A DNA stretch of 64,000 bases from Costus lasius (Eukaryota > Streptophyta > Magnoliopsida > Zingiberales > Costaceae), in assembly GCA_027563935.2 (NCBI GenBank), contig CM050446.2, positions 123,768,499-123,832,498 of the forward strand, read 5' to 3'. Positions 30,359-42,609 of the stretch are shown in pieces. The position numbers and the translations under genes were made by a program. Each line of letters opens with the position of its first letter. Within the stretch, counting starts at the first letter, position 1. Under the pieces are notes generated by a model. It made no database searches. It had not been told where the DNA came from and was given only the letters and a program-made list of their open reading frames with translations.

Positions 30359-32940
30359 TGTCCAAGGACTTCATTGGTGGATTCCTACAGTTGACAAGAA
30401 AACTTAGTGCCGATAGTCGTGGATAGATTCTCCCTGGATGGAGTCTTTATCCCAGCACCTGAGCAGTGTATAGCAAGGGTTGCTATAGACCTATTCTTCC
30501 AAAATGTAGTGAAACATTTGGCATCCCCATGGATATCGTGAGCGATAGGGATGCCTGTTGTTACTGGACACTTCTGACCACGTTGTTCAATAAGTATTGG
30601 TTCAAGTTAAGTTTCTCCACAGCCAATCATCCTCAGGCGGATGGGCAAACTGAGTGGGTGAATGCACTTGTGGAAGATTACCTTCATCACTTTTTGATAG
30701 CCAGTCAGAGGGACTGGGTATAGTGGATGGATATGATGCAATATGCATACGACTTGCAAATGTCAGCATCCACAGGTCCCACCTCATATGAGCTTTGAGC
30801 TAGTGTTAGGGAGTCAGCCCCTAACCCTCATTGACGTGGTGCGAAGGGATTCCGAGAGAAAGTGCCCTACGGCTCAATAGGAAACTCGGGAACGAATCGA
30901 TTCACTCCAAAAAGCTTGAGATAGCTTGGAGTTGGATGTACAACGGATGCAAAAGGTATGCAAACCGTCGACGTCGGGATGAAGAATTCGTCGTGGGTGA
31001 CCTAGTTCTTCCCTGACTTACCCGGCAGACCTTAGTGGGAGAGGCTGATACGCACCGTAAGCGCACGGTGTTATCGAAGTAATACAAAGGATGTCAGACC
31101 CACAGAGAATTGGGTCAAGTAATAACTATTCTGATATCTAGAAGCTAAACAATCCAATTTTTGTAATTTGGGAATAAAGTTAACAAACTCAACTATAAAT
31201 AAAATAGGAAAAGCAACGATGGAAACCTGAAGGGTGTCTAATTGAGAGATATCAGGACTACAGAATTCACCACATTGACTAATCTATCTGAACTAGAATT
31301 TAGTTGATACATGAGTTTATCATTTTGCATAAGAAATCTCTAATATGGTACGGGTTGCCCCCTTTCGGTTGGTACAACCTGGTATCTACCAAAAATAACC
31401 CCCTACTCTCACGATAAATCATTTTAGATAAATCCATTGGGTTCTATGAAAGATTATGTTACCCTTGAGCGAATCCTAACTACTGTCGTGTTAGAAGTTC
31501 GCAAGTTCTACTTAGGGAATCCGCCAACACAATACTCCTCTCGGTCAGGATCGTGTCGACTAATACACAATACCACTTAATCAAGGCAATATTATGAAAT
31601 AAGTATAACTAAGTAAAATATGCTTAGATAAAACTCAAAATATCAAATGAGTTCAAATCATATAGAAGATCAAGTCAACGGGCTTCATCCGAGCCCCGAA
31701 TAAAGGTTTACGCTTCAAAAGCCATACAAATCCGCACAGATCTCTCCAATCGACAAAGAAAACTATAAATAAAGACTAAGGAGAGGTAGGAAAAGATGAT
31801 TCAAACGTTTCCTCCAAGTTTGGTGAAAATCCGTCGCGAAATCGCCTTAACGCGAGTATTCTCGCCCTAGCCTCTTCGTCTATCAATTGCTCTCCAAATA
31901 TGGCATGAAAAAGAGGACTTTTATGCCCAAACGTTTTGCCCGCCTCTTAGCTGTCCAAAACATATTTTTTTTAGATTTTTTTAGAGCTGTCAATCAAGTG
32001 AAAAACGTAAGGAAGTTCAACAGGCAGCAGCGCGATCACGGGTGAACCCCAACGCGTTCACCCGCTTGTGAAGTATTCTGTGAAGTAAGAATCACAGGCG
32101 AACACCTCCGTGTTCACCAGGCTGTGAAGTATTCTGTTCTTTTCTTGAAAATTATCTTTGATGAAATCACGGCCGAACACCAAAATCTTGGGTTGGATGT
32201 GAAGTGTTGTGTGAAGTTCCAGTCTTCCATGTGAATCATGGGTGAACCCTGATGTGTTCACCTGGCCATGATTTTCAAATAAAGCTCCGATTGATCTTAA
32301 ATTTGCTGTGTAGACTTGTCTCTTCATATGAAATCACTCCATAACTTTAAAATCTCCAAAAAGCTCCAAAAATAAGTGATTTTACCTGAAATTACAAAAA
32401 GACAAGGAAAAGTAAAGATTCCCAACAAAACAAATAATAAGCCTGAAAATTACATAAAAGCACCAGAATATGCCTTATTTTGAGATAAAATAATATCAGA
32501 AAATACTATCAAAATACAAGGCATCAGAGGCTCATCAAGGTCATATATGAAGATACGACGGTCCGTTTGAGATATTGAGTCAAGTGGGCTCAGTAGCATA
32601 CCGCTTGAAACTCCCTGAGAGAATGCAGATGCACCTACATTCCATGTGAGCTTCTTGAGGAAGTTTCACTCGGATCCGGATGATCCTTCTCGATCTTAGT
32701 CTTACCGTGCCCCACCGACGGTGCGAACGGAGTTCGACCAAAGGATAGGCGATATTTTTAAATCATCGGGTGTTGGGGGAAAGTAAGTTGAACTAACGTA
32801 TGGAGTTTCTCATCCGATAAGATGGATCCCCTATGAAGGAAGCAAACTGGCATAAAGCTTTCGAATAATGGCTATTCGAGGGTGGGCTGAGGAGTTATCT
32901 CGAGTCACCGAGGACGGCGATCACCTTAGGCGAGGGAGGA
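30359..32940 (+). pseudogene. Ty3/gypsy integrase and C-terminal remnant, split by a solo LTR
   Basis: 30359-31040 encodes pieces of the integrase core. DFIGGF is the first acidic block, VSDRDACCYW the second, and HPQADGQTEWVNALVEDYL the third region with the conserved Q.DGQTE. Stops and shifts interrupt it. After the solo LTR, 32532-32640 continues with RYDGPFEILSQVGSVAYRLK, the C-terminal (GPY/F-like) module. 32700-32930 is a degenerate chromodomain-like tail, ending in a polypurine tract GCGAGGGAGGA at 32930-32940 directly before an LTR. Reverse transcriptase is missing on the left. It belonged to a plant chromovirus-type element. Confidence 0.7.
31046..32526 (+). repeat. Solo Ty3 LTR inside the integrase remnant, perfect TSD
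   Basis: The 1481-bp insert starts TGATACGCACCGTAAG and ends AAGGCATCA, flanked by the perfect duplication gaggc (31041-31045, 32527-32531). Its start resembles that of the partial LTR at 29932-30006 ('agcgcacgg.gttatcgaagtaat'). The strand of the parent element is not determined; related LTRs here are minus. Reading frames inside are shadows. Confidence 0.85.
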
Positions 32941-33672
32941 TGTTAGGCCCAAGATTTGGGCCCGATTTGGACCGGTCAAAGGGGCATTGACCAGGTCAAA
33001 ATCACCCGAAATCGATTAGGGCTTGCGTACGCGGAATGGGCGAACGACGCTCTTCGAAGCCGCCATCGCTGATGTCAGTGGGTGCAAGAGAGCTTTGCCG
33101 CGTGGCAGGCAATGACAAGCAGCGAGGAGGCGGCCGCGTGGTGCACGCGGGCTGGCGGCAACGGACGGTGGCTTCGTCTTCTGTGGGCACTCACGGGTGT
33201 GCAGGGGGGATCGAGTGGCAACAGACGGAGGGGGTGACAAGGACAGGCTTCGTTCGTTCGGCGGGGACGGACGCAGATCCGTAGCAACCGGTGACATAGT
33301 TCCAGTAGGGAACATGACGTTAACCTCTGGACGCTGTTTCCACGGGGGAGACGACTTCACAGGAGGCTTCCTTCCCTGGGTACAGACCCGATGAATGGGA
33401 AGAGGAACATTGGTGGGAGACACCAATTGGCTGGCGAGTTGTCGGCGACGATGACGGGGGAATAGGTCGGTAAGCTCCCAGCGTGGGATGCTAGCAGCTG
33501 GACTCCCCATGCGAGTGTCGAGGAGGAGGCGGGCGAGCGCTGCTCTAGGTAGTGGGGCGGATGTGCGGACATTCGTTTTTCCTACACCGCCCTCCCTTCC
33601 TCCCTTCTCTCTCGTCTCCGGCCATGTCCGGCGAGTTCCGATGAGGTTCGACAAGTCTAGGGAGGTCCAGAG
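32941..33672 (+). repeat. Gypsy 3' LTR, left part, split by the copia element
   Basis: It begins TGTTAGGCCCAAG right after the polypurine tract at 32930-32940, so it is the 3' LTR of the integrase-bearing element. It is GC-rich in the second half, producing overlapping open frames on both strands (including a 224-codon minus frame) that have no domain. It is cut at 33672 by the copia element and continues at 39131. Confidence 0.65.
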
Positions 33673-34013
33673 TGTAAACGCATCAAACATATTGACTCAG
33701 CACACTTACCTTATCAAGCCGACTGCCACCGTATACACATCGAGGATATTACAGACTCAGCAACAAATAAACAGCCACCATTGTTTCCCAATAAAGGTGA
33801 TCTACCTTCCAAGCAAAACTAGTCGGCAATCAAATCAAATCACATATTGATTTGCAAATCAATTGTAAGTATTGACATTTGTGTATCATAGCACTCTATA
33901 TATGCGCATGTATGATTCCTTTGTAAAGACAAGGAGAAATAAAAATATTTCACTCCACATATCTGCTGTGCCCATACAAGTTCTTGGTCGCTCGACATCA
34001 ATGCCATCTTACA
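33673..34013 (+). repeat. 5' LTR of the copia element
   Basis: TGTAAACGCATC...CATCTTACA, 341 bp, immediately followed by the primer-binding site. It is nearly identical to 38790-39130. Confidence 0.95.
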
Positions 34014-34025
34014 TGGTATTAGAGC
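34014..34025 (+). other. Primer-binding site of the copia element
   Basis: TGGTATTAGAGC, directly after the LTR, is one base from the initiator-Met site TGGTATCAGAGC usual in plant copia elements. Confidence 0.9.
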
Positions 34026-34508
34026 ATAAAATTTCGCTGCTGTGTGATATCTTTGGCATTTCCGAAACCACGAGAGCTCTCTTTCTTTAATTTTGCTCAC
34101 ACAAATTTCTGTGTGCAAGCATCCAATTAGAAGCAGCAGATTTTGTCCAAGTTCTGCCACTTGTAGCTGAAGCTTGTGGTTAATTGCAACAGCAATTCCT
34201 GTTCTCTCTATCACTCTCTGACGAGATCTCTTCATCGACGTTCAACCTCCACAATCAAGGTGGATCTTTCTCTCACGTGGTCTCTCTGGAATCAAACAGA
34301 GCACGCGCTACTTGCTGCAAATTTGTGGATTTTCATATTAGCGTGTCCTGACGAGAGCCTTGGAAGAGATGGTGCTCTGATTAAGCACCGAGGCCTACCC
34401 TGCCCCACGTCTCCACCTTTGTTTACGACTTCATCTGCGATTGGTGAGAGATTCAAAGCTTTCTTTTCGCATGCTAACTCTGGTGACCTTTTGTACGTAA
34501 TACTTGTT

Positions 34509-35744
34509 ATGGATTCTGAGCTCAATTCCGCATCCTCACAACACTCAACTGGTTCAACGAACTCATCTATTTCTCTTAGTGGAGTTCCCATCTTACCACT
34601 CAAATTAACAAATGATAACTATTTGCTGTGGAAAACTCAGTTTATTCCTCTCTTCCGAGTTCATAGATTACTTGGTATTGTTGACGGCACCGACCCCATA
34701 CCATCACCGACTGATCCAAACTTCCATGACTGGATCACCAAGGACCAACTTATCCTCACCTGGATCAACGCTACACTTACCGAAAGTGTCTTCCCCATGG
34801 TAGTTGGCCTCAACTCTGCTCACGAGGTATGGACTGCACTTGCTAGAGCCTTTCAATCAAATTCCAGAGCTCGTGTGCTACAACTTAAAAATCAATTACA
34901 TATGATTCAACGGGGGAGCGACTCTGTTCATGAATATATGCAAAGGATAAAATCTGTTGCGAACAGCTTAGCTGCAATTGGAAATCCGATTCCTGACGCG
35001 GACTTGATTATGCATGTTCTTAATGGGCTGGGTCCTATATACGACAATCTTATACCTACCATTACTACACGTGTTGATGATTTCACCTTAGAAGAAGTTC
35101 ACGGCATGCTCTCCTCTCATGAGCGCCTTCTTCAAATGCGGCACACTGATTTTCTTGCTCCTTCCGTCCACATCACCAGTCACCAGGACAATTCGTCCAA
35201 CCGCCACGACAATATCAGCAGCCAAGGTAGAGGCTTAAACATCAGCTATAATACCAATAGCCAAGGCAAAGGCCACAACACCGGCAATCGTGGCCGTGGA
35301 CGATCCCGTGGCCGAGGTAGAGGTAGATGTCAAATATGCTTTATTCCTGGACACTATGCTCATGAATGTCGCAAAAGGTATGACACAAATTTCGTTGGGG
35401 GGTTCTCTCAACAACAAACAAGATTTCAATCTCATCCACGGGCCTACTCAATGACTGCGGCATCACCTAATCCAATTGAGTCACTACCTCCTCATGCATC
35501 AGCTTCGTGGTATCCTGACTCAGGCGCAACTCATCATGTCACGCCGAACCTTCAGACCTTACAAGGGGTTGCACCTTATGATGGTCTTGATGAAGTCCAC
35601 ATTGGCAATGGTACAGGTTTGCATATTACTCATGTTGGAAACACATTACTCCCCTCTTATGCTCACAATCTTACCATGCGCAATGTCCTTTGTGTACCAT
35701 CTATAACAAAAAAACCTTCTTTCTGTTCGTCAATTTACTCATGA
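34509..35744 (+). pseudogene. Copia polyprotein, Gag and protease part
   Basis: The ATG at 34509 starts MDSELNSASSQHSTGSTNSS; the frame is open further upstream but without a better ATG. The Gag core includes NDNYLLWKTQFIPLF and W..L...F..NSRARVLQL. A CX2CX4HX4C zinc knuckle lies at 35329-35373 (CQICFIPGHYAHEC), preceded by an RGRGRSRGRGRG basic run. The protease active site is WYPDSGATHHVT near 35507. At a run of seven A's (35708-35714) the frame shifts and a stop follows at 35742-35744, while homology continues in another frame. In copia elements one long polyprotein is normal, so this is a break rather than a natural gene end. Confidence 0.85.
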
Positions 35745-38700
35745 TAACAATGTCTTTTTTGAATTTCATCCTAATGAGTGCTTTGTGAAGGATCGCATAA
35801 CGGGGAGCACTCTTCTACAAGGAACAATTAAGCATGGTCTCTATCACATTTCTTCACCGTCCAAAGCCACCTTCCTTGGAGAACGCGTCAGCCCATCACC
35901 TTGGCATGCCCGACTTGGCCATCCATCCCTTCGCATCGTTCGACAAATAACAAGCCACTACGGCCTTCCTACTCATCGCTCTACTTTTTCTACTTTATGT
36001 GATGCATGTATGAAATCAAAATGTCATAAGCTTCCATTTTCTCCAACTCACAATAAAACTTTGGCTCCTTTGGAAATTATTTATTCTGACATTTGGGGCC
36101 CTGCTCCTATTCTATCAAATACTGGCTATTCCTATTATGTCTCTTTTATTGATCATCATAGCAGGTACACGTGGCTCTTCCTAATGAAGCGCAAGTCCGA
36201 TCTATTAGATATTTTCTGCCATTTTCAGAAACACGTGGAACGTTTTTTCAATAAAAAAATTCTAAACGTCCATTCCGATTGGTGTGGGGAGTATCAAGCA
36301 CTGCATCGGCATCTCATCAATTCTGGCATTGCTCATCGCCTCTCCTGCCCACACACTCCTCAACAAAATGGCACTGCTGAACGTAAGCATCACCATATAA
36401 TTGAAACTGCACTTGCCTTACTGAATCATGCATCAATTCCCCTCAAATTTTGGGATGCTGCCGTCACCACTGCTGTCTACCTCATCAACCGCCTTCCCAC
36501 TCCTCTTCTTCAAAATAACACGCCATTAGGTAAACTCTTCAAATGCGCTCCCAATTACAAGTTTCTTCGAACCTTTGGCTGCGCATGTTATCCTTTTCTC
36601 CGGCCTTACAACAAACACAAACTTCAACCTCGCTCGGACTTGTGTGTTTTCATTGGATACAGTAATATGCATCTTGGCTATCGTTGTCTCCAAGTTCCCA
36701 CTGGGCGGATATATATCTCTCGACATGTTATTTTTGATGAAACTTCCTTTCCTTTTGCAACAGCCACACAGCTCGGCTCGCCCTCCGCCTTGCCATCTCC
36801 GCTCACTCTACCCGGTCTCCTTGGCGCGGCTCCACGCATGCCCGTTCCTAGTATACGGATCCAACCTCCGGTCCAGGCTGACGACAACTCTCCTGCTACT
36901 GCTAATTGCGGTCCATCCACCGCACAGCTCGACTCAACCTCCTCGACACCAAGTTGTGTTGGCACATCTCCATGCCTGCCAGATCATCAGATACGCCTCC
37001 CGCGTCCACTGTCGGCTGACGACGAACCCCTTGCCGATGACTGCACGTCTTCCCCGCCTCTTGCCAATTCTCCGGGCTCATCTGCTGCTCCGTCATTGGC
37101 GACCGGGCCTTCTCCCGACTCTGCTACACCACCTCGACGCACTCGGCCTCTTGCAGATATTTACAGGGACTCTGATCCCATCGTTCTTCACACAAAATTT
37201 CGGTGTAAACATCATCTACCTTCGATCCTTATCAACTCAGTCACCGCAGTTGAACCCAGCTGTTTCTCTCAAGCTTCCAAGGATCCAGCCTGGCGGGCAG
37301 CTATGGCGTCAGAATTTGACGCCCTCCTTCGCAATGGTACCTGGACCTTGGTCCCGCGGCGCACCTCTATGAATGTCATCGGCTGCAAATGGATTTTTCG
37401 CTTAAAGCGTCATGCGGATGGTTCTATTGAACGGCACAAGGCTCGCCTCGTTGCGAAAGGTTATCGTCAAATTCCAGGTATCGACTTTACAGATACCTTC
37501 AGTCCTGTTGTTAAAATTACAACCATGCGATTACTACTGGCCATCGCCATAAGCTCCGACTGGACTCTGCGTCAATTGGATGTCTCCAACGCATTCTTAC
37601 ATGGTCATCTCGATGAAACTGTCTTTATGGATCAACCACCAGGATTTGCTCATCCTCAATTTCCTCACCATGTGTGTCATCTTAAAAAGTCCCTCTACGG
37701 CCTTCGTCAGGCCCCTCGCGCATGGTTTCAGCGTCTGGGTGGTTGGTTACAACAACATGGCTTCGTTGGCTCGAAAACTGATACCTCTCTGTTCTATCAC
37801 TGCACTTCCTCCTCCAATGTCTATATTTTGGTCTATGTTGACGATATCCTCATAACTGGCGATAACTCTCCATTCATTGATGACTTGATCAAGGCGCTTG
37901 GCACTGAATTTGCGATCAGAGATCTTGGTCCGGCACATTACTTTCTTGGCATACACTTATCTGACCACTCATCCGGCTGTCATCTCAGCCAAAGCAAATA
38001 TATCATGGATCTTCCTACTCGCGCAAAGATGGATGGCTCGCGGCCCATTTCGACGCCCCTGGCTGTTGAGTCTAAACTTGTCTCCTCCTCTCCTCTGGAG
38101 GATGCCACACTCTATAGAAGCACCGTTGGAGCCTTGCATTATGCCACTCTCACAAGACCCGATATTACTTATGCTGTCAATCGTGCCTGTCAGGCCATGC
38201 ATGCACCTACTATCCAGCATTGGGAGGATGTCAAGCGTATACTCCGTTACTTAAAGGGTACCATTCTTCATGGCCTTCTTGTTCATCGAAGCTCTTCTCG
38301 CGAGCTACATGCTTATAGCGACGCTGATTGGGCTGGCTCCCTCACCGATGGCGCTCCACCAGCGGTTTTGCCATATTTCTTGGCCCAAACCTAATCTCCT
38401 GGTCCTCTAAGAAGCAGGCTACGGTCTCACGCTCCAGCACCGAGGCTGAGTACAAAGCTCTTGCCAACACCACAGCTGAAGTCATCTGGCTCCAATCTCT
38501 CCTTTCCGAACTTAACTTATCTTCCACCTTAACTCCAACTCTCTGGTGCGACAACATTGGTGCTACATACCTCGCGGCCAATCCTGTGTTTCATGCGCGG
38601 ACGAAACATATTGAGATTGATTTTCATTTTGTCCGGGAACGGGTCGCGGCTAAACAACTCAATATATCATTCATTTCCATACGGGATCAACTTGCTGATA

Positions 38701-38939
38701 TATTCACCAAACCTCTATCTCGCGTTCGTTTTTTATACTTAAAGTCCAAGCTCAACGTTGTGGCTACTCCCGATGAACTTGTGGGGGAGTGTAAACGCAT
38801 CAAACATATTGACTCAGCACACTTACCTTATCAAGCCGACTGCCACCGTATACACATCGAGGATATTACAGACTCAGCAACAAATAAACAGCCACCATTG
38901 TTTCCCAATAAAGGTGATCTACCTTCCAAGCAAAACTAG
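35745..38939 (+). pseudogene. Copia polyprotein, integrase to RNase H part
   Basis: Open from just past the first break to 38394 in one frame, then 38350-38939 in another. Domains in order: pre-integrase zinc region (WHARLGHPSLRIV); integrase with the three acidic residues in YSDIWGP, HSDWCGEY and NGTAERKH; reverse transcriptase from NVIGCKWIFRLKRHADG with the YVDD catalytic motif near 37834; and RNase H starting SDADWAG near 38321 and continuing [13 protein letters not shown] and [13 protein letters not shown]. The second frame break lies near 38349, between the Asp-containing start of RNase H and the rest. The last codons read into the 3' LTR. The two breaks would stop synthesis of an active enzyme set from this copy. 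Confidence 0.85.
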
Positions 38940-39130
38940 TCGGCAATCAAATCAAATCACATATTGATTTGCAAATCAATTGTAAATATTGACATTTGTG
39001 TATCATAGCACTCTATATATGCGCATGTATGATTCCTTTGTAAAGACAAGGAGAAATAAAAATATTTCACTCCACATATCTGCTGTGCCCATACAAGTTC
39101 TTGGTCGCTCGACATCAATGCCATCTTACA
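38790..39130 (+). repeat. 3' LTR of the copia element
   Basis: 341 bp, preceded by the polypurine tract and followed by cagag. One apparent difference from the 5' LTR. Confidence 0.95.
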
Positions 39131-39370
39131 CAGAGAGTTCCAGTGATCAGTAGTGATCATCCAGCAACCTCTTCTCCCTTCGGGTTCCGGCGATCAGCAG
39201 TGATCGTCCGGCGACCTCCGGCGGATTTTGTGCGACGAAGTCCGACAAGCTCTAGTGGTTCAGAGCACCGGGAGGTCCACCCCTCCGCTCCGGCGATCGC
39301 CGATGGACTCCGACGACCGGTGGTGTGGTGCGGACGGTTTGGCATCGATGGGTCCACCCCGTACTACTAA
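39131..39370 (+). repeat. Gypsy 3' LTR, right part
   Basis: It follows the copia element after the duplicated cagag. GC-rich with repeated 'ccggcgatc' words like the left part. The exact LTR end is unclear; unit sequence related to 58240 starts near 39400. Confidence 0.45.
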
Positions 39371-39849
39371 AAAGAACTAAAATTTGGGGTAATTGATTCA
39401 GTAGAAATTGGAGTTCGTTCTGCAAGACCGAGCTCAGCCAATTAACTTGGATTTGTGATGCGAACCGAACTAGTCGTCGTCCATCCAAATCCCAATTCTA
39501 GCTATTTTGAGGCTGCATATCTCCTAATTGGTGCCTGCGGAGGGGATGAGGCAAGGGAATATCAGATCAAGTGTCAAACTTCCAGAATTTGGAGCGGGCA
39601 AGGGCACGACGGCTACCTCCTGCACGGCAGAAGAGGAGTGGCGAGGGTTGAGAGGGGGTTGGAGGAAGGACGGGCACATTGAGGATAGACAAGTTGGGAG
39701 GATACAGAAGGGACCGTGGGGATGGCGGCAACTGTGGCCCTGGCCATCGACTACCTTTTTTTCGACCACTACTAGAAGATAATGCTACGTATTCTTTTTT
39801 TTTGTTGTTATTTTTTTATTTGTACACACGTAAGAGTGAAAAAAATTTT

Positions 39850-40225
39850 TTGAGGAAGGGCATCTTTCCTCAAGAGATCGCAGCAGGGATCACTATCTTC
39901 TAAGTACAATTTTTAATGCAAAGTCAATATATACGATGTTGGTCGACGTACATGTAGTTTGAAGATCGTGTAGTTTGACCTCCTAAAAAATTTTAGTTAA
40001 GATACACGATCTTAGTCAACTTATATGAAGATTATGTATTTTGATTAAGATTGTGTAGTTTGACCTTCTAAAAAATTTTAGTCAAACTATACTATCTTAA
40101 CCAAACTATACGATCTTCCTATACGTTGACCAATATTGTGTATAATTGACTTTGCACTAACAATCGTATTTGGAATATCCCAGCTCCCTGCCTCAATTTC
40201 TTGAGGAAGGGAAATTGAGGCAAGC
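39850..40225. mobile_element. MITE with long inverted repeats at a deletion breakpoint
   Basis: The two halves are inverted. 'tgcaaagtcaatatatacga' near 39917 pairs with 'tgactttgca' and flanks near 40147, and the outer parts 'tcctcaagagatcgcagcag' and 'ctgcctcaatttcttgagga' also pair. The total arm is over 90 bp. Internal 'gatcgtgtagtttgacc' and 'cctaaaaaattttagt' blocks repeat. It is non-coding, and absent from the other copies. Confidence 0.6.
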
Positions 40226-40234
40226 CGTCGCCGG

Positions 40235-40370
40235 AGGAATAAAAAGGAACTCACCATCCAGATTGCGACCTTGGATTGCTCCCGCTGTTGTTGGTTGAGA
40301 GCGTCGTGTCTAGTATCAGTGGCCGTCGCCGAGGAGGAGATACGCGCCTCGCGCCCGGGGATCTCGGCAT
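40235..40370 (-). pseudogene. Four-helix membrane protein gene, N-terminal remnant
   Basis: From an ATG at 40370 (minus strand), about 135 bp match the first third of the gene at 13696-14166, up to the start of helix 1 (SKVAIWMVSSFLF in one frame). An extra base about ten codons in shifts the frame, and the match ends at 40235 where the MITE region begins. No TATA box remains upstream ('ttattattgtcat' region). It is non-functional. Confidence 0.7.
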
Positions 40371-41531
40371 TGTTGGTGATGAACGCGGTGGTGGGTTTAT
40401 TATTGTCATATTATGCAAGTTTAAATAGGTGACTTGTTGCTGATAAGAAGCTCTTGGGTTGCTTGTGTCGTACGTCGTTAGTTCGCCATGTCATAATATC
40501 GAAAGTAGAACCGGTAGATCTGCTTTCATAATTAATACCACATTTTTTAAGTCAATTGCTCCCCGGCGATAACTCGGACCATCCCTGTCCGAGCTTCTCC
40601 AGGGTCCTGTTTAGAGAAACAATATTCGTGTTTGTTTTTAACCCATCCGAATTTTCTCCAGAAGCTACCTCTCATAGTTTCATTTGTTAAATAGGAAGTT
40701 ATCATCGTTTAATCAACTTTGAAATATGTGATTTTTCACACAGATATCAAGCCATCAAAAACAAGCTACGAATTCTGAAGCTCCCTCGCAATTCTTGTGG
40801 ATCATAACGGGTCTTAACATGATCCGAAATCTATTTAAGCCCGATTATCCCTTTATTAAGTAGGTCTGTTTAAATAAATAATGTATAATAAAATTAATAT
40901 AGCTTGACCCGGCCACGCATTTTTAATATTTAAAAGTTAAAAAAGAACTAAATCTATTTCAATTTTTGACTAGTTAAATTGCTTTCTCGATTTGTGAATT
41001 CGAACTAGTCATATCTAAATAATTCAAATTTCTTTAAAATGTAAATAAGTCTGATGCGATAAACAGAACCACTTAAATATACTTGTGGGGCAATAGTTTT
41101 TTAATGTTACACCCGATTGCTAACCATGTCCAATTCTCACAAATTGACCCATTAATAATAAACATTCTACTTTATGTCAATTTCTCGTGATCATTTATTT
41201 TTATGTCAAATTACTTCATATGTCATGCTATAATATCACATGGTGCCTAATAGTCAACCTAATATCCTGTAATATTAGCATTAAAAACATCCTAATTATG
41301 TGGCTTAACAACATCTGTAAGAAAAGGTGCCTTCACCAAAAACAAGTTGAAAGTAATGCAAAATGTAATTTATCTTTGTAATTTGATCAGAATAGCTTCA
41401 CAACTACGTAAACAACACTCTTAAAACGACCTTAGTCTCTGTATTTAGCACATTAAAATGTATTTCATTGTACATAAACAATTAGATCCACATAACGCTT
41501 TGATGCTTCACACCATAAAAGTCAACCTTAC

Positions 41532-41612
41532 AAAATTCATATACACTTGATGCTCATTGTGATTAACTCTCAAATGTTCCTCTAGAGATTCAAACAACAA
41601 GTCACCCATCAT
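41532..41612 (-). CDS. Exon-like block of an unrecognised gene, copy B
   Basis: Minus strand, 27 codons from MMGDLLFESLEEHLRVNHNE to QVYMNF, ended by the splice donor GTAAGG at 41531. The donor and the ending VNHNEHQVYMNF are shared with 63598-63678, and nearly with 5177-5250. The upstream boundary is not certain: the frame is open further back, so the ATG may be internal. It lies downstream of the mini-exon in the same orientation, so all three blocks may belong to one former gene. Confidence 0.35.
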
Positions 41613-42089
41613 TTTTCGCGAAGATTTCTTTTCTTTATATATAGAATAAAGGCTCAAATTTACAGTACAACGGAGATGTGGTTTTGCCCTCTTATTGAGG
41701 GTGTTCATCTTGGATGATTATTGTTCTCACTTCTAAGATGATTTGATTCGATTGCATTTAGATATATTGTGTTATGGATTACATAAGTGAAGTTTAGGGA
41801 TCATGTAAAGAGTTTTTACATTGAAAATCTTACAATCAATTAACTCTAGTGGTGGTTGCTAAGTATTAGTGTTATTGAATTTATTAATGAGAATAAAAAT
41901 GTAGAGCCGGAGAAATGGCATGACACAAGCAAGGCTCCGTTCACGCAAATGTATATGAGCCATAGACTATCGATTCTTTAATTTCTCTTTTGGAAATATT
42001 ATTGACCTTCAAGGCATATCATGGAAAATATAAGAAAAGCTAAACGGAAACTTAAAATGCACAAACAGGAAGCAGACGGGAGTTGTTAC

Positions 42090-42125
42090 CTGCTGGGATT
42101 TCAAAAAATCCTTGCAGAAGGAGAC
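42090..42125 (-). CDS. Conserved 36-nt mini-exon, copy B
   Basis: Acceptor CAAGGTAG, 36 nt coding VSFCKDFLKSQQ, donor GTAAC, all on the minus strand. Same size and signals as 9398-9433 and 56682-56717. Confidence 0.45.
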
Positions 42126-42609
42126 CTACCTTGTATAAAATGTGAAATGAATCAATACCTGATCAATGAAATTAATGGTTAAGCAAAACAAAGAAATCAT
42201 AGCCTTGATATAAAAAAAATGAAGAATCTTGTAAAACATTACTCTACATCTCCAACTATGAATTCCAAACTATATAATAATTGCCTTCTTTTCATGACAC
42301 GAATAGAAGTTGAAATATATGCTTATCTCGGTTAGAAATCTGAGAGAACTAAGCACAAATACTGAAACGACACCAGGAAACCGTCTCCCGCATAAATGAA
42401 ATATTGAGGGGTAAAAGGAGCAACACACCCCCTTGAATCTGGATTCAGGGATTAGGAGCCGGATGTTCACTTGGTCACAGACTCCGCAGCTGTAATGCTG
42501 TGCTAATTAACCAGTAATTGGGAATTTGCAGAATCAATTAATTCAGGAGCTGTGACACAAATGGAAGAAACAGGAATTGTCACTCTGGGAAATGGAAATG
42601 CAGGAAAGT

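Larger units (their letters stand above)
33673..39130 (+). mobile_element. Young Ty1/copia retrotransposon
   Basis: A 5458-bp element with two 341-bp LTRs that appear identical except one substitution (g near 33867, a near 38984). It has a perfect 5-bp TSD cagag (33668-33672, 39131-39135), a tRNA-iMet-type primer site, and a polypurine tract gtgggggag (38781-38789) just before the 3' LTR. All copia domains are present in the order Gag, protease, integrase, reverse transcriptase, RNase H. Two frame breaks interrupt the polyprotein. Short LTRs suggest an Ale/Retrofit-like lineage, uncertain. The element lies inside a gypsy LTR and is probably the youngest large insertion here. Confidence 0.95.
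39400..40860. other. Duplicated unit, copy B, gene-proximal part (deleted and rearranged)
   Basis: 39400-39800 aligns with A 12970-13360 and C 58240-58650. 40235-40560 aligns with A 14030-14400 and C 59275-59590. The intervening 600 bp of the A version, including two thirds of the membrane-protein gene, is missing and a MITE-like palindrome stands in its place. 40560-40860 has no recognisable gene. Confidence 0.6.

Noticed and set aside
33016..33690. 224-codon minus-strand gene
   Set aside because: GC-rich LTR sequence open by chance; it crosses into the copia LTR boundary and no domain is visible.
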